A stretch of 64,000 nucleotides of DNA from UBA5543 sp964464965 (GTDB taxonomy: Bacteria; Bacteroidota; Bacteroidia; Chitinophagales; Chitinophagaceae), in NCBI GenBank assembly GCA_964464965.1, contig CAYXHM010000001.1, positions 620,001 to 684,000 of the forward strand, read 5' to 3'. Positions 52,337 through 62,048 of this stretch are shown piece by piece (position 1 is the first letter of the stretch; each line of letters starts with the position of its first letter). The notes under the pieces were generated by a model, which worked only from the letters and a program-made list of their open reading frames with translations, made no database searches and was not told the DNA's origin. The position numbers were made by a program, and so were the translations under genes.

Positions 52337-55300
52337 TTATTCGTCCAGTTTTTCTATGGCTGAAGAAGTAGCTACTTTTCTGCGCGACAGGAATGTGTAC
52401 ATTACCGGCACGATAAACAATGACAAAACTAATGAGAACAAGATACCACCAACTATTACAATCCCTAAAGGTATGCGGCTGGTAGAGGCTGCGCCCAAAG
52501 ACAGTGCCAGCGGTAATGCACCAAACATCATAGCAAAGCTGGTCATCAATATCGGGCGTAGTCGCATAGCTGCCGCCTCTACGGCTGCCTTGGTTTTTGT
52601 GGCACCGGTTTCCCGCAGCCTGTTGGCGTACTCTACAATTAATATACCATTCTTTGTTACCAACCCTATCAGCATGATCATACCTATCTGCGAGAAGATA
52701 TTGAGCGTGTGCCCGAACATCCAAAGAGAAAGCAATGCACCGGCTATAGCTAATGGTACGGTCAGCATAATTATCAGCGGGTCTATAAAGCTTTCAAATT
52801 GAGCTGAAAGTACCAGGTATATCAATACCAAAGCAAGTATAAAGGCAAATGAAGTATTGGACGAACTTTCCACAAAGTCTTTTGAAGAACCGCCTAATGA
52901 CGTTGTAAAACTTTCATCAATTACCTTTTCCTTTTGCAGTTTTGCATATATCTCATCCATTGCCTGCAGGCCATCACCAATAGTTTTACCCTGGGCAAGC
53001 CCTGCAGATATAGTGGCCGACTTGTAACGGTTATAGTGGTACACCTGCGATGGGCTGGTGGTTTCTTCTACTGTTACAACATTGTCAATAGATACCATCT
53101 CACCCGTGTTACTCCGCACGAAAAACTGCTTCATATCTACAGGAGCCTCCCTGTTCTGCCGCGATACCTGGCCCAGCACCTGGTATTGTTTACCATTTTT
53201 AGTAAAGTAGCCCAGCCGCCTGTTACTCAATGCAAATTGCAATGTCTGCGCTACATCTTCAATTGATACGCCCATGCGCGATGCTTTCTCCCTGTCTATA
53301 GAAACAGTCAGCTCCGGTTTATTGAATTTCAGATCTGCATCTACACCTTGCAATACCGGGCTGGCATTGGCTTCTTCAAGAAAACGCGGTAATGCCTGCG
53401 CCAGTTTATCGAAGTTAATGTTTTGCAGGATGTACACTACAGGGTAGTTACTACCGCCACGCTGTACAGATATAGTTTGCTCTTGCATGGCAAATGCCCT
53501 TCCAAAATTAAACTGTTGCAGGTTCTTATTTACAGACTGTACTATCTGGTCCTGGCTACGCTCCCTTTCAGCACCATCTTTTAATTTTATCATGCTGAAA
53601 CCGGTGTTTACTGCACCTGAGCCGGTAAAGCCGGGCGCGGTAACAGACAGTATTACATCCCGTTCAGGCACGCTGTCTATCATCATATCCACTATGCCAT
53701 TCATGTAGGTCTCCATCGCATCGTACGATGTTCCTTCAGGGGCTGATGCCGCTATACGGAAACGGTTCTTATCTTCCAGCGGGGCCAGTTCACTTTGCAG
53801 GGTGCTGCCTATTACGCCAATCACTGCAAAGCATACTACAATGCCCACTACAGCTGTCCATTTATGTTTCATTACCCATACCAGCATACGAGAGTAGCCC
53901 GTTTCCATACCTACAAAAAACGGCTCTGACTTAACATAAAACTTTGATGGCTTGTGTACTTTTTTAGTCATGTACACATTAAGCACAGGCGTAAGGGTAA
54001 GAGATACGAAAGCAGATATCAGCACCGCACCGGCCACTACTATACCAAATTCTTTAAAAAGCTTACCGGTAAAGCCTTCCAGGAAAACAATAGGAATGAA
54101 TACGATGGCAATGGTGATGGATGTAGCTATAATGGCAAAGTAAATTTCTTCACTACCCTCACGGGCAGCTTTCATTTTATTCATGCCCTGCTCCAGCTTC
54201 TTGTATATATTCTCCGTCACTACTATACCATCATCCACCACAAGGCCGGTAGCCAATACTATAGCCAGCAGCGTAAGTATATTGATGGTGAAACCCATAA
54301 TGAACATGATGAAAAACGCACCTATCAGGCTGACAGGAATATCCAGCAGCGGGCGTACTGCTATCAGCCAGTCCCTGAAGAAAAGGTATATGATAAGTAC
54401 CACCAATGCTATGGCTATAAACAGTGTTTCTTCTACTTCTGTAATAGACTTCTTGATGTATTGCGTATTATCCATCGCTATATTCAGGGTAATATCTTCG
54501 GGTACATCTTTTTTTATCTGCTCGTACCGCTTATAAAATTCGTCTGCTATAGCTACATAGTTTGAGCCCGGTTGCGGTGTTACAGCCAGGGCTATCATGG
54601 GCACATTATCTACTTTCAGTATTGTTTCCTCATTTTCAGGTCCTAATGCCGCCTCGCCTATATCGCCAAAACGCACATCGGTACCATCTATATTGCGGAT
54701 AATGAGGTTATTAAAATCTTCCTCCGAATAAAGGCGGCCGAAAGTACGCACGGAAAGTTCCGTCTCGTCACCACTTAGTTTGCCGGAAGGCAGTTCAATA
54801 TTCTGTTTGTTCAGCGCTTCCTGCACATCTGCAAATGTTACACCATAGCCGGCCATCTTCAGCGGGTCTAGCCACAGGCGCATAGCGTAGCGTTTTTCTC
54901 CCCATATCCTGATGCTACTTACGCCAGGAATGGTCTGTAACCGCTCCAGCAATACATTCTCACCATATTCAGTAAGTTCCAGTTGATTTTTGGTACTGCT
55001 CTCTACCGTCATAGACAATATAGCACCGGCGCTGGCATCTGCCTTGGATACTACCGGTGGCGCATCAATATCCTGTGGCAGGTTTCTCACCGCCTGCGAT
55101 ACCTTATCACGCACATCATTTGCAGCCGCCTCCAGGTCTGCACCCAGGTCAAACTCTACAGTAATATTACTGCTGCCCAATGCGCTGGTAGATGATATAC
55201 TCGTAATACCCGCTACACTATTTATTGATTTTTCAAGAGGTTCTGTTATCTGCGACTCAATAATATCAGGATTGGCACCTGCGTAGGATGTACGTACATT

Positions 55301-55435
55301 GATAATAGGCGGGTCGATGGATGGATAGTCCCTTACACCCAAAGAGTCAAAGCCTATCAATCCGAATATCACAATGATGATATTCAGCACTATCGCCATT
55401 ACCGGCCTCTTTAAGGATATTGAAGGTAAACTCAT
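52337..55435 (-). CDS. RND (HAE1-family) efflux pump permease
   Basis: An inner-membrane pump of 1032 aa. It has N-terminal RPVMAIVLNIIIVIFGLIGF, two long periplasmic regions and twelve membrane segments. The proton-relay acidic pair is in ATGLVVDDGIVVTENIYK, typical of HAE1 pumps. The periplasmic porter domains have EPLEKSINSVAGITSI and TTSPSQVYHYNRYKSATISA. It leads a two-gene operon with TolC. No periplasmic adaptor gene is found beside it; bases 55436-55657 hold none. Confidence 0.94.
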   Translation of the reverse strand: MSLPSISLKRPVMAIVLNIIIVIFGLIGFDSLGVRDYPSIDPPIINVRTSYAGANPDIIESQITEPLEKSINSVAGITSISSTSALGSSNITVEFDLGADLEAAANDVRDKVSQAVRNLPQDIDAPPVVSKADASAGAILSMTVESSTKNQLELTEYGENVLLERLQTIPGVSSIRIWGEKRYAMRLWLDPLKMAGYGVTFADVQEALNKQNIELPSGKLSGDETELSVRTFGRLYSEEDFNNLIIRNIDGTDVRFGDIGEAALGPENEETILKVDNVPMIALAVTPQPGSNYVAIADEFYKRYEQIKKDVPEDITLNIAMDNTQYIKKSITEVEETLFIAIALVVLIIYLFFRDWLIAVRPLLDIPVSLIGAFFIMFIMGFTINILTLLAIVLATGLVVDDGIVVTENIYKKLEQGMNKMKAAREGSEEIYFAIIATSITIAIVFIPIVFLEGFTGKLFKEFGIVVAGAVLISAFVSLTLTPVLNVYMTKKVHKPSKFYVKSEPFFVGMETGYSRMLVWVMKHKWTAVVGIVVCFAVIGVIGSTLQSELAPLEDKNRFRIAASAPEGTSYDAMETYMNGIVDMMIDSVPERDVILSVTAPGFTGSGAVNTGFSMIKLKDGAERERSQDQIVQSVNKNLQQFNFGRAFAMQEQTISVQRGGSNYPVVYILQNINFDKLAQALPRFLEEANASPVLQGVDADLKFNKPELTVSIDREKASRMGVSIEDVAQTLQFALSNRRLGYFTKNGKQYQVLGQVSRQNREAPVDMKQFFVRSNTGEMVSIDNVVTVEETTSPSQVYHYNRYKSATISAGLAQGKTIGDGLQAMDEIYAKLQKEKVIDESFTTSLGGSSKDFVESSSNTSFAFILALVLIYLVLSAQFESFIDPLIIMLTVPLAIAGALLSLWMFGHTLNIFSQIGMIMLIGLVTKNGILIVEYANRLRETGATKTKAAVEAAAMRLRPILMTSFAMMFGALPLALSLGAASTSRIPLGIVIVGGILFSLVLSLFIVPVMYTFLSRRKVATSSAIEKLDE

Positions 55436-55611
55436 TTATATCTGGCTAAAAAGAGCCTCAAAGATAAGGATGGCAGCCCATTGGGCAATTATATTATTCT
55501 ATCCGAACATAAAGGCTGCAAATGTGTTTATTATCTGCATGTATTTTTGCACATCGTCTTTCATTATAATTGTATAATGTATAGAGATTTTTAATTACCT
55601 CGTTCAAAGGT

Positions 55612-55619
55612 TAGCTTTG
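55612..55619 (+). promoter_or_regulatory. -7 element (TAGCTTTG) of the superoxide dismutase gene
   Basis: TAGCTTTG on the plus strand, 38 bases before the ATG. No clear -33 TTG is seen at the right distance. Confidence 0.5.
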
Positions 55620-55657
55620 CACTATTATAAAATTTTTAATCTTAAAATATCTAAACT

Positions 55658-56260
55658 ATGGCACACCAACTTCCGGATCTGAAATATGCGTTCAACGCAC
55701 TGGAACCACATATTGATGCAACTACCATGGAAATACACCATGACAGGCATCATAAAGCTTATGTAGATAACCTGAATAAGGCAATTGAGGGTACAGACGC
55801 AGCAGATATGTCCCTTGAAGACCTGATGGCTAATATCTCTAAATATCCTGCTGCTGTTCGTAACAACGGTGGTGGCCACTATAACCACACATTATTCTGG
55901 GAAATACTGGGTGCAGATGGTGGTACACCATCTGGTGAATTGAACGATGCTATCAACACAGCTTTCGGCTCATTAGACGGATTGAAAGAGAAAATGAACA
56001 ATGCAGGTATTACGCGTTTTGGCAGCGGCTGGGCATGGTTGATAGTAAAAGACGGCAAGCTTGAAGTAACATCTACACCAAACCAGGACAATCCCCTGAT
56101 GGATGTAGCCGAAGTAAAAGGCACACCAATACTGGGCATAGATGTATGGGAACATGCCTATTACCTGAAGTACCAGAATAAACGCCCCGACTACCTGGGT
56201 GCTATATGGAATGTAATAAACTGGGGAGAGGTCGCAAAACGTTTTTCAGCGGCCAAATAA
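55658..56260 (+). CDS. Superoxide dismutase, Fe/Mn family
   Basis: A cytoplasmic enzyme of 200 aa that dismutes superoxide. Metal ligands are visible as the His in EIHHDRHHKAYVDNLN, the His in GGGHYNHTLFWEILG, and the Asp and His in GIDVWEHAYYLKYQNKRPDY. There is no signal peptide. Fe and Mn use cannot be separated with certainty. A terminator follows. The gene stands alone between the RND operon and two barrel genes. Confidence 0.95.
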   Translation: MAHQLPDLKYAFNALEPHIDATTMEIHHDRHHKAYVDNLNKAIEGTDAADMSLEDLMANISKYPAAVRNNGGGHYNHTLFWEILGADGGTPSGELNDAINTAFGSLDGLKEKMNNAGITRFGSGWAWLIVKDGKLEVTSTPNQDNPLMDVAEVKGTPILGIDVWEHAYYLKYQNKRPDYLGAIWNVINWGEVAKRFSAAK

Positions 56261-56285
56261 CGCAGTCTTTTCGATTATATTGTAC

Positions 56286-56312
56286 AAAGCCACACATAAT
56301 TGTGTGGCTTTT
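56286..56312 (+). terminator. Terminator after superoxide dismutase
   Basis: AAAGCCACACA (56286-56296) pairs perfectly with TGTGTGGCTTT (56301-56311) around a four-base loop, followed by T and GT. Stem is strong, T tract is short. Confidence 0.7.
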
Positions 56313-56371
56313 GTCATGCAATATTCATTGTACATATGGCGTTCTTGGGACATAACAATAAACATCTTCTT

Positions 56372-57097
56372 ATGCACAGCAAATTTGTAATCGTCATCGC
56401 ATCAGTTTTAGCAACCTTCAGCGCTACTGCGCAGGACACAGAAAGAGAGCAGGTAACACCTAAACGGGTGCCGGGCAAAAACGAAATGGGCCTGGTAGCA
56501 GAAATATTTAACAACGGCAATATGGGCAATAGCAATTATACCAGCCACTTTGGCGTTCAGTATAAGCGTTGGGCAAAGCCTAACATTGGCTATCGTGTTT
56601 TGGCAGCCACCGGCAATTTCAGTTATCACACCATGCCGCGTTTTATAGATAAAAGAGGTGATACTGTGTACCAGACGCAGACTTTCTCCAGCATACCTAT
56701 GCATTTTGCCGGAGGCGGCGTAGAAGTGCAGCGGCATTTTTACAAAAAGATTACCCTGTATGCTGCACTTGAACTACGTGCCGGGTACGGCTCCGGCACT
56801 TATGATGAAGTACTGGTAAAAGAGGTACAGGAAGAACTTCGTCCTTATTTTGGTGCTTCAACCCTTCATCATGAAGTGAGTACCATTCGCCAGGGTGATG
56901 TGTCAGCCTTTATATTAGATGTAACGCCCTTCATAGGTGCGAAACTGAATTTCAAAAGAATATCGCTGGGTACCGAAGCCACAATAGTGAGAATGGGAAT
57001 GGAAAGTGTTAACTATTCAAAATTCGCTGATTACACTACAAGCAATTTCAATATCGGCGATTTCAGGCAGAGGATATATGTGAACTGGCGTTTCTAG
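56372..57097 (+). CDS. Outer-membrane beta-barrel protein, first paralogue
   Basis: A protein of 241 aa from ATG 56372 with a signal peptide (IASVLATFSATAQ). The sequence alternates amphipathic strands and ends in the aromatic GDFRQRIYVNWRF, a typical barrel end. It is paralogous to the next gene (GVQYKRWAKP versus GLQYKHWVKA; VEVQRHFYKKITLYAALELR versus IEMQRHFYKHIYMYAAIDLY). A family is not recognised. The longer frame from 56300 does not add a signal. Confidence 0.65.
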   Translation: MHSKFVIVIASVLATFSATAQDTEREQVTPKRVPGKNEMGLVAEIFNNGNMGNSNYTSHFGVQYKRWAKPNIGYRVLAATGNFSYHTMPRFIDKRGDTVYQTQTFSSIPMHFAGGGVEVQRHFYKKITLYAALELRAGYGSGTYDEVLVKEVQEELRPYFGASTLHHEVSTIRQGDVSAFILDVTPFIGAKLNFKRISLGTEATIVRMGMESVNYSKFADYTTSNFNIGDFRQRIYVNWRF

Positions 57098-57198
57098 CGA
57101 CTGTCATAGTTGTTAAAATATTCACAAAGACACTATACACTACTGCTTTTATATAGCTATTGCCGAAATTTAAAGAGTTAGCTATTAAGTATCCCTCT

Positions 57199-57891
57199 AT
57201 GCGTTATATAATCATTATAATATTTGCATCATGTTGTATGCAGGCAACTGCGCAGGAAACAGATGCGGTAACAGTTTTGCCTAAGCAACGCAAAAATGAA
57301 ATCGGCATCTTAACAGACCTGGGCCTTACTAATAAATACAATAGCGGTGTAGGGTTGCAATACAAGCATTGGGTAAAGGCAGACTACCAGGCAATAAGGG
57401 CGAATATCAACTATTCCCAATTCTTCAACTCACCAGGCAGGGTATATTTTCCTGCCATGGGAGATACAATATTCAGCAAGCATACCATTACAGAAATACC
57501 CACCATTAATATAGGCCTGGGTATTGAGATGCAGCGGCATTTTTATAAGCATATCTATATGTATGCTGCTATAGACCTGTATGCAGTATATGGCAAAGGC
57601 AACACTAAAGAATTGTTTGAAAAAGAAGTAGCTAAAAACGATGTAATAGAGTATAGCCACCACTATGAGGGACCGGGTTACAATTCCACTATATTCAAGG
57701 TGGGGTTATTGCCACTGGTTGGCGTAAAATTCCAGTTCAGCCGTATCTCTTTCGGCACAGAGTTGTCCGGCCTGCAAATAGAATACAATGCCCTGAAACA
57801 TAGCGCAGGAGGGCCTGGCAACGGTAGTGGTGTAGCAGATATAAGCTTGGGCGACTTCACCCAACGCATATTTGTCAACTTCCGGTTTTAA
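57199..57891 (+). CDS. Outer-membrane beta-barrel protein, second paralogue
   Basis: A protein of 230 aa from ATG 57199 with signal peptide MRYIIIIIFASCCMQATAQ. It is a diverged tandem copy of the preceding gene, with the same strand order and the same ending (GDFTQRIFVNFRF). The gap to the first copy is about 100 bases. Its stop codon overlaps the stop of the convergent barrel gene by four bases. Confidence 0.65.
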   Translation: MRYIIIIIFASCCMQATAQETDAVTVLPKQRKNEIGILTDLGLTNKYNSGVGLQYKHWVKADYQAIRANINYSQFFNSPGRVYFPAMGDTIFSKHTITEIPTINIGLGIEMQRHFYKHIYMYAAIDLYAVYGKGNTKELFEKEVAKNDVIEYSHHYEGPGYNSTIFKVGLLPLVGVKFQFSRISFGTELSGLQIEYNALKHSAGGPGNGSGVADISLGDFTQRIFVNFRF

Positions 57892-58472
57892 CCGCCGCCT
57901 AAGCCGAAGGTAAAGCCAAAAGCAAAGACTAAGCCACCGGGTGCTAATATGTTCATTGCAGTATTACCGTCAGAGGTGAGTACATCACCTGATTTAATAG
58001 TGTAGGGATTGCTGTTAAACCGTTGCGACCAGCCCAATTGCAGGTGAAACCTGTGCCTGTCTCCCAGGCTGAAAAACCTGTATCCTGATACGGTGGCATT
58101 CACAACAGGCTCCAGGTCCATCAGTACATTATTAGTACCGGCTGTAGTTGGCATTTCCACAACAAAATCCTGTAGCCCTGTAGCATATGTTACACCTGCT
58201 CCCAAAGCCCAGCCACGGTTACATTCCTTAAAATAAAACCTGCCCTCGCCATATGTCTTAAAACCCCATGTACCCAGGCCTAGGCCTGTACCTAATGAGA
58301 AATGGCCAGTTACCGGCACATCAAAATTTACCCCTAAAAATCCTGATTGGTTGTCAATACCGGTACTTAAACCTATATAGAATTTCGGGCAGGAAGATTG
58401 ACCATATCGTGGCGTGGCAAATGCAGAAATTGCAAGGAAAGAAAAAATTACAGTAAGAAGCTTTTTATACAT
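57888..58472 (-). CDS. Small outer-membrane beta-barrel protein
   Basis: A protein of 194 aa from ATG 58472 with a signal peptide (LLTVIFSFLAISAFA). Alternating Gly/aromatic strands (FYIGLSTGIDNQSGFLGVNF, HFSLGTGLGLGTWGFKTYGE) and a Gly-rich end (FAFGFTFGLGGG) suggest a small eight-strand barrel. The family is unknown. The frame from 58529 lacks a better signal. It follows the cytochrome gene by 63 bases in the same direction. Confidence 0.62.
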   Translation of the reverse strand: MYKKLLTVIFSFLAISAFATPRYGQSSCPKFYIGLSTGIDNQSGFLGVNFDVPVTGHFSLGTGLGLGTWGFKTYGEGRFYFKECNRGWALGAGVTYATGLQDFVVEMPTTAGTNNVLMDLEPVVNATVSGYRFFSLGDRHRFHLQLGWSQRFNSNPYTIKSGDVLTSDGNTAMNILAPGGLVFAFGFTFGLGGG

Positions 58473-58535
58473 GGGGTTTATTGGTTTTAAAGTCCGGGGC
58501 AAATATAATGTTGATAGTTTATCAGGCAAAAGCTT

Positions 58536-60491
58536 TTACATTAAATCTAATAACATGGCCCTGGCATGTTCATTATCCGGATATTTTTTTATCAGGCGTT
58601 CCAGTATGGTTTTTGCATCATTGTCACGTTTGTTATTATGATACCATACCGCCATGTTTATCATAGCCTGTTTATTGTCCGGCGCGTATTTTAATGCTTT
58701 TGTCAGATAGTCATACGCCATAGCGTTATTACCATCCTGCATGAATATAAAACCAAGGTTGGTATAAGCTGGTGCATACAATGGGTTTTCTGTAATAATA
58801 AACTGGTACACCTTCCGCGCATCAGCATTATTGTTCAGCGATTGTAAGCAGTTTCCATATTTATTCTGAAAATCCAGCGCATAGGGCCATATCTCTATAG
58901 CACGCCTGTACCAATGTACAGCAGCATCAGCCCGACCGGTTAAATAATATGATTCGCCCACACGGTATGCTGTCCACGCGTCATTCAGTGCTTCGGGCTG
59001 TAGTTGTGTAGTGTAGCTTATTACTTTATTATAGTCATTCAGTATAAACCATGCACGTATGTAGTCCCTGTTTTGTTTTTGTGCTGCCTCTATTTCCTTT
59101 TCACTGTCCAGGTAATACAAGGCTGAATCAATTAATCCCTTGTTAGGGTTATAGCGTTCATAAAACTCCATAAAACCGCGCGCCCTTGTTATAGCATCTA
59201 CATTATCATTGTTATAACACTCCAGCCCCAGGAAAGCAGATATCTCTCCCTGCTCTTTGGCAGGTACAGTCGGGCGCTTGCGTATATAGTGGTCTGTAAC
59301 AGCTACGTGTGGTATATCTATACTGCCATTTTTAGGCATGTGGCAGGTAACACAGTTATTGTTTTTAGCCATCCTGTTTTTCAATGGCTCGCTGCATTGG
59401 TCTTCCTCATTATTACCGTGGCAGCTTTTGCAGGCATTGGTATATTGCTCCTGTGGTGTAAACTTCACGCTTACGTGCGGTTTGTGGCAGGTAATGCAAC
59501 TCATCTTGCCCGAGCTTACATAACAGTCGCTCTTCTTCATCCGCTCTACATGCGATGCCATGATCATTTTATCCTCGCCACCTTTGTATGCCGGCATAAA
59601 TACATTCATCACTTCAGACAGTTTCATGCCGGGCCGGAAGTCAAAAAATGTCTTGCCATCATTCAGTACCGCTATGCCCTGCAGGTGGCAACGCTGGCAA
59701 ATATTATTCTGCAACTCTGTGCTTAGCCTGCGGGGGTTAACTATACTATAGTCAGGCGTTTTAGACGTGTCAACTATATTGCCTGATTCTTTCTCGCTTA
59801 CGTGCAGGCTGCCGGGGCCGTGGCATCGCTCACAATCTATCCCCTGTTTTATAGAAAGGTATTTATTCTCACTATTGGGTACAAAATCTGGCAGGCCGTT
59901 GTGGCAGCTCATACATTCCAGTTGTATCATACGGCCGAAACGGCTGTTGGCCCCCTTCTCAAAACCCGGCGCGAGGTCCCACTTGCCTTTTTGTGTATAG
60001 TAAGTAATAGGTGCCTGGTAGGCATAGCCATTCTGTGTAAAAATATGAGAATTGGTATGCTGGCCTGAACCTACAACGTAGTCTATACGCTGCACCAGTT
60101 TGTGAACGGTATCCTTCCCTTCAAGCCGGTACTCCATTATGTACAGGCTGTCTTTATTCCAGTATGGTTTATAATAAAAGTCCAGGTCCTTGTCATAAAC
60201 CAAAGCATGGTCGGGGTTATAATCTGCGGCTGATTTTTCTTTGGTGGCATGCCCCCAGCTTTGCCCCATTCCTGTCTGGATGTACGTCTGGTAAACAGGC
60301 TCGTGGCAGGTACGGCATTTGTCCATGCCTACATAACGCACGCTTGTATCATACACATTCCTCCACGCTGAACCTGCAGGCATATCGCTTGCTTCTTCCC
60401 TGGGGCTATTGCAGAAGAATGCAGGTAGTGTTATGATAACCACTACCAACGCTAATACAAGCCTTTTAACGATACGGGACGACATTCCCAT
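58536..60491 (-). CDS. Seven-haem c-type cytochrome with C-terminal TPR repeats
   Basis: A protein of 651 aa (ATG 60491; 60485 is possible). After an N-terminal hydrophobic segment ending in a Cys (LPAFFC, a weak lipobox) there are seven CxxCH haem sites: CRTCH, CMSCH, CERCH, CQRCH, CITCH, CKSCH and CVTCH. From about residue 460 the protein becomes TPR repeats (AYRVGESYYLTGRADAAVHW, AYTNLGFIFMQDGNNAMAYD). It should be periplasmic, and is similar in layout to cytochrome c554-type multihaem proteins fused with TPR. Partner and electron donor are unknown. Confidence 0.88.
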   Translation of the reverse strand: MGMSSRIVKRLVLALVVVIITLPAFFCNSPREEASDMPAGSAWRNVYDTSVRYVGMDKCRTCHEPVYQTYIQTGMGQSWGHATKEKSAADYNPDHALVYDKDLDFYYKPYWNKDSLYIMEYRLEGKDTVHKLVQRIDYVVGSGQHTNSHIFTQNGYAYQAPITYYTQKGKWDLAPGFEKGANSRFGRMIQLECMSCHNGLPDFVPNSENKYLSIKQGIDCERCHGPGSLHVSEKESGNIVDTSKTPDYSIVNPRRLSTELQNNICQRCHLQGIAVLNDGKTFFDFRPGMKLSEVMNVFMPAYKGGEDKMIMASHVERMKKSDCYVSSGKMSCITCHKPHVSVKFTPQEQYTNACKSCHGNNEEDQCSEPLKNRMAKNNNCVTCHMPKNGSIDIPHVAVTDHYIRKRPTVPAKEQGEISAFLGLECYNNDNVDAITRARGFMEFYERYNPNKGLIDSALYYLDSEKEIEAAQKQNRDYIRAWFILNDYNKVISYTTQLQPEALNDAWTAYRVGESYYLTGRADAAVHWYRRAIEIWPYALDFQNKYGNCLQSLNNNADARKVYQFIITENPLYAPAYTNLGFIFMQDGNNAMAYDYLTKALKYAPDNKQAMINMAVWYHNNKRDNDAKTILERLIKKYPDNEHARAMLLDLM

Positions 60492-60521
60492 CAAATTTAA
60501 GACAAAACAGCAATAATATGT

Positions 60522-61808
60522 TTAGTTAAATATTGCCAGTGTATAGTTTGATTTCCCTTTCTGTATCAATACGTACTTATTATTCAGCAGGTGCGTTGTA
60601 TTTATTTTAAAATCTACATCGGCCACCTTTTCCTTATTAATGCTCAATCCGCCATTTTGCACCATTTTCTTCGCCTCACCTTTAGATGCGAATACGCCGC
60701 TTTCAGTAAGGAAACTTAACAGTTCCACACCTTCGCCATCCAGTACCGTTCTGGCTGCGGCAGCCTGTGGCACACCGTCCATCACCTCCAGCAGTTGTTG
60801 CTCGTTAAAAGATTTCAATACTTCAACCGCCTCATTGCCTTTGCTGAACAATATATCAGAAGCCTGCTGTGCAAATGCCAGGTCTTCTTTGCTGTGCACC
60901 AATATGGTCAGTTCTTCGGCCAGTGCCTTTTGCAGTTTGCGCAGGTGCGGTTCTGCCTGGTGTTCTGCTATAGCCGCTTGTATTTCTTCTACCGTGCGGA
61001 ATGAGAATGTATAGGTCATGCGTTCTGCATCTGCATCTGCCAGCTTCAGCCAGAACTGGTAAAACTGGTAAGGAGAGGTTTTTGCAGGGTCGAGCCAAAC
61101 ATTACCGCTTTCTGATTTACCAAACTTGCTGCCATCACTCTTGGTAATAAGCGGGCAGGTAATGGCGAATGCCTCACTGCCGCCTTTACGGCGTATCAAC
61201 TCCGTTCCGGTTACTATATTTCCCCACTGGTCTGCCCCACCCATTTGCAGTTTTATGTTGTGGTGCTGGTTCAGATAGTAAAAATCATAACCCTGTATCA
61301 ATTGGTAAGTAAATTCTGTAAAAGAAAGGCCGGTTTCCAGGCGCTTCTGCACAGAATCTTTAGACAACATATAGCTGATGGTGATATGCTTACCTACATC
61401 CCTGATAAAATCCAGGAATTTTATATCACCAAACCAGTCATAGTTGTTGATCATAACAGCCCCGTTGGGCTTATCATCGCCGAAATCCAGAAATTTTTCC
61501 AGTTGCCTGCGCTGCGCTTCAATATTCTTACCTATGGTATCCATATCCAGCAGGTTACGCTCTGCCGATTTTCCTGATGGATCGCCTATCATACCTGTAG
61601 CTCCACCTACCAGTGCATAAGGCTTATGGCCGGCACGCTGTAGACGCATCAGCAATGTAACAGGTACCAGGTTGCCTATATGCAGGCTGGCAGCAGTCGG
61701 GTCAAACCCGATATAACCAGCGGTCATTTCTTTTGCCAGTTGTTCTTCCAAACCCGGCATCATATCCTGTACCAGATTTCTTGCTTTTAAGTCTGCTATT
61801 AAGTCCAT
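60522..61808 (-). CDS. tyrS: TyrS, tyrosyl-tRNA synthetase
   Basis: Class I synthetase that charges tRNA-Tyr; 428 aa from the ATG at 61808. The HIGH-like motif is ASLHIGNLVP, and the KMSKS-like motif is KFGKSESG. The C-terminal part (from about residue 355) is an S4 RNA-binding domain (KGEAKKMVQNGGLSINKEKV). The extension to 61841 has no support. Upstream TATTTTTG serves as a -7 element. Confidence 0.96.
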   Translation of the reverse strand: MDLIADLKARNLVQDMMPGLEEQLAKEMTAGYIGFDPTAASLHIGNLVPVTLLMRLQRAGHKPYALVGGATGMIGDPSGKSAERNLLDMDTIGKNIEAQRRQLEKFLDFGDDKPNGAVMINNYDWFGDIKFLDFIRDVGKHITISYMLSKDSVQKRLETGLSFTEFTYQLIQGYDFYYLNQHHNIKLQMGGADQWGNIVTGTELIRRKGGSEAFAITCPLITKSDGSKFGKSESGNVWLDPAKTSPYQFYQFWLKLADADAERMTYTFSFRTVEEIQAAIAEHQAEPHLRKLQKALAEELTILVHSKEDLAFAQQASDILFSKGNEAVEVLKSFNEQQLLEVMDGVPQAAAARTVLDGEGVELLSFLTESGVFASKGEAKKMVQNGGLSINKEKVADVDFKINTTHLLNNKYVLIQKGKSNYTLAIFN

Positions 61809-61838
61809 TATTATATAGTTAGTGTATGCTAAAGCTGG

Positions 61839-61846
61839 CAAAAATA
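61839..61846 (-). promoter_or_regulatory. -7 element (TATTTTTG) of tyrS
   Basis: TATTTTTG on the minus strand, about 30 bases before the ATG at 61808. A TTTT rather than TTG is found in the -33 area. Confidence 0.45.
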
Positions 61847-61988
61847 AGCTATTGCCTGTTACCTGTTTAAAACCCTGTACAAATATTACATCTTAACTCT
61901 TAGGGATACCGGATAATAATTAATGTATGCATATTAAAATAATTATTAATTAATCTATAAAAATCTCATTAGTCTTTTAACGTTCTAT

Positions 61989-62018
61989 TTTGTTTTTGAA
62001 AAATTGTTTCTATCTTTC
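61989..62018 (+). promoter_or_regulatory. Promoter-like elements of the DUF6089 gene
   Basis: TTTG (61989-61992), 18 bases, then TATCTTTC (62011-62018), one mismatch from the -7 consensus. The TTG start is 30 bases later. The rest of the A/T-rich region 61847-61988 shows nothing else. Confidence 0.4.
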
Positions 62019-62048
62019 GCATTATCTATTAATTAAACTAAGACCGTC

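Noticed and set aside
55436..55657. Periplasmic adaptor gene upstream of the RND permease
   Set aside because: No frame of useful length; the region is A/T-rich promoter sequence for the superoxide dismutase gene.
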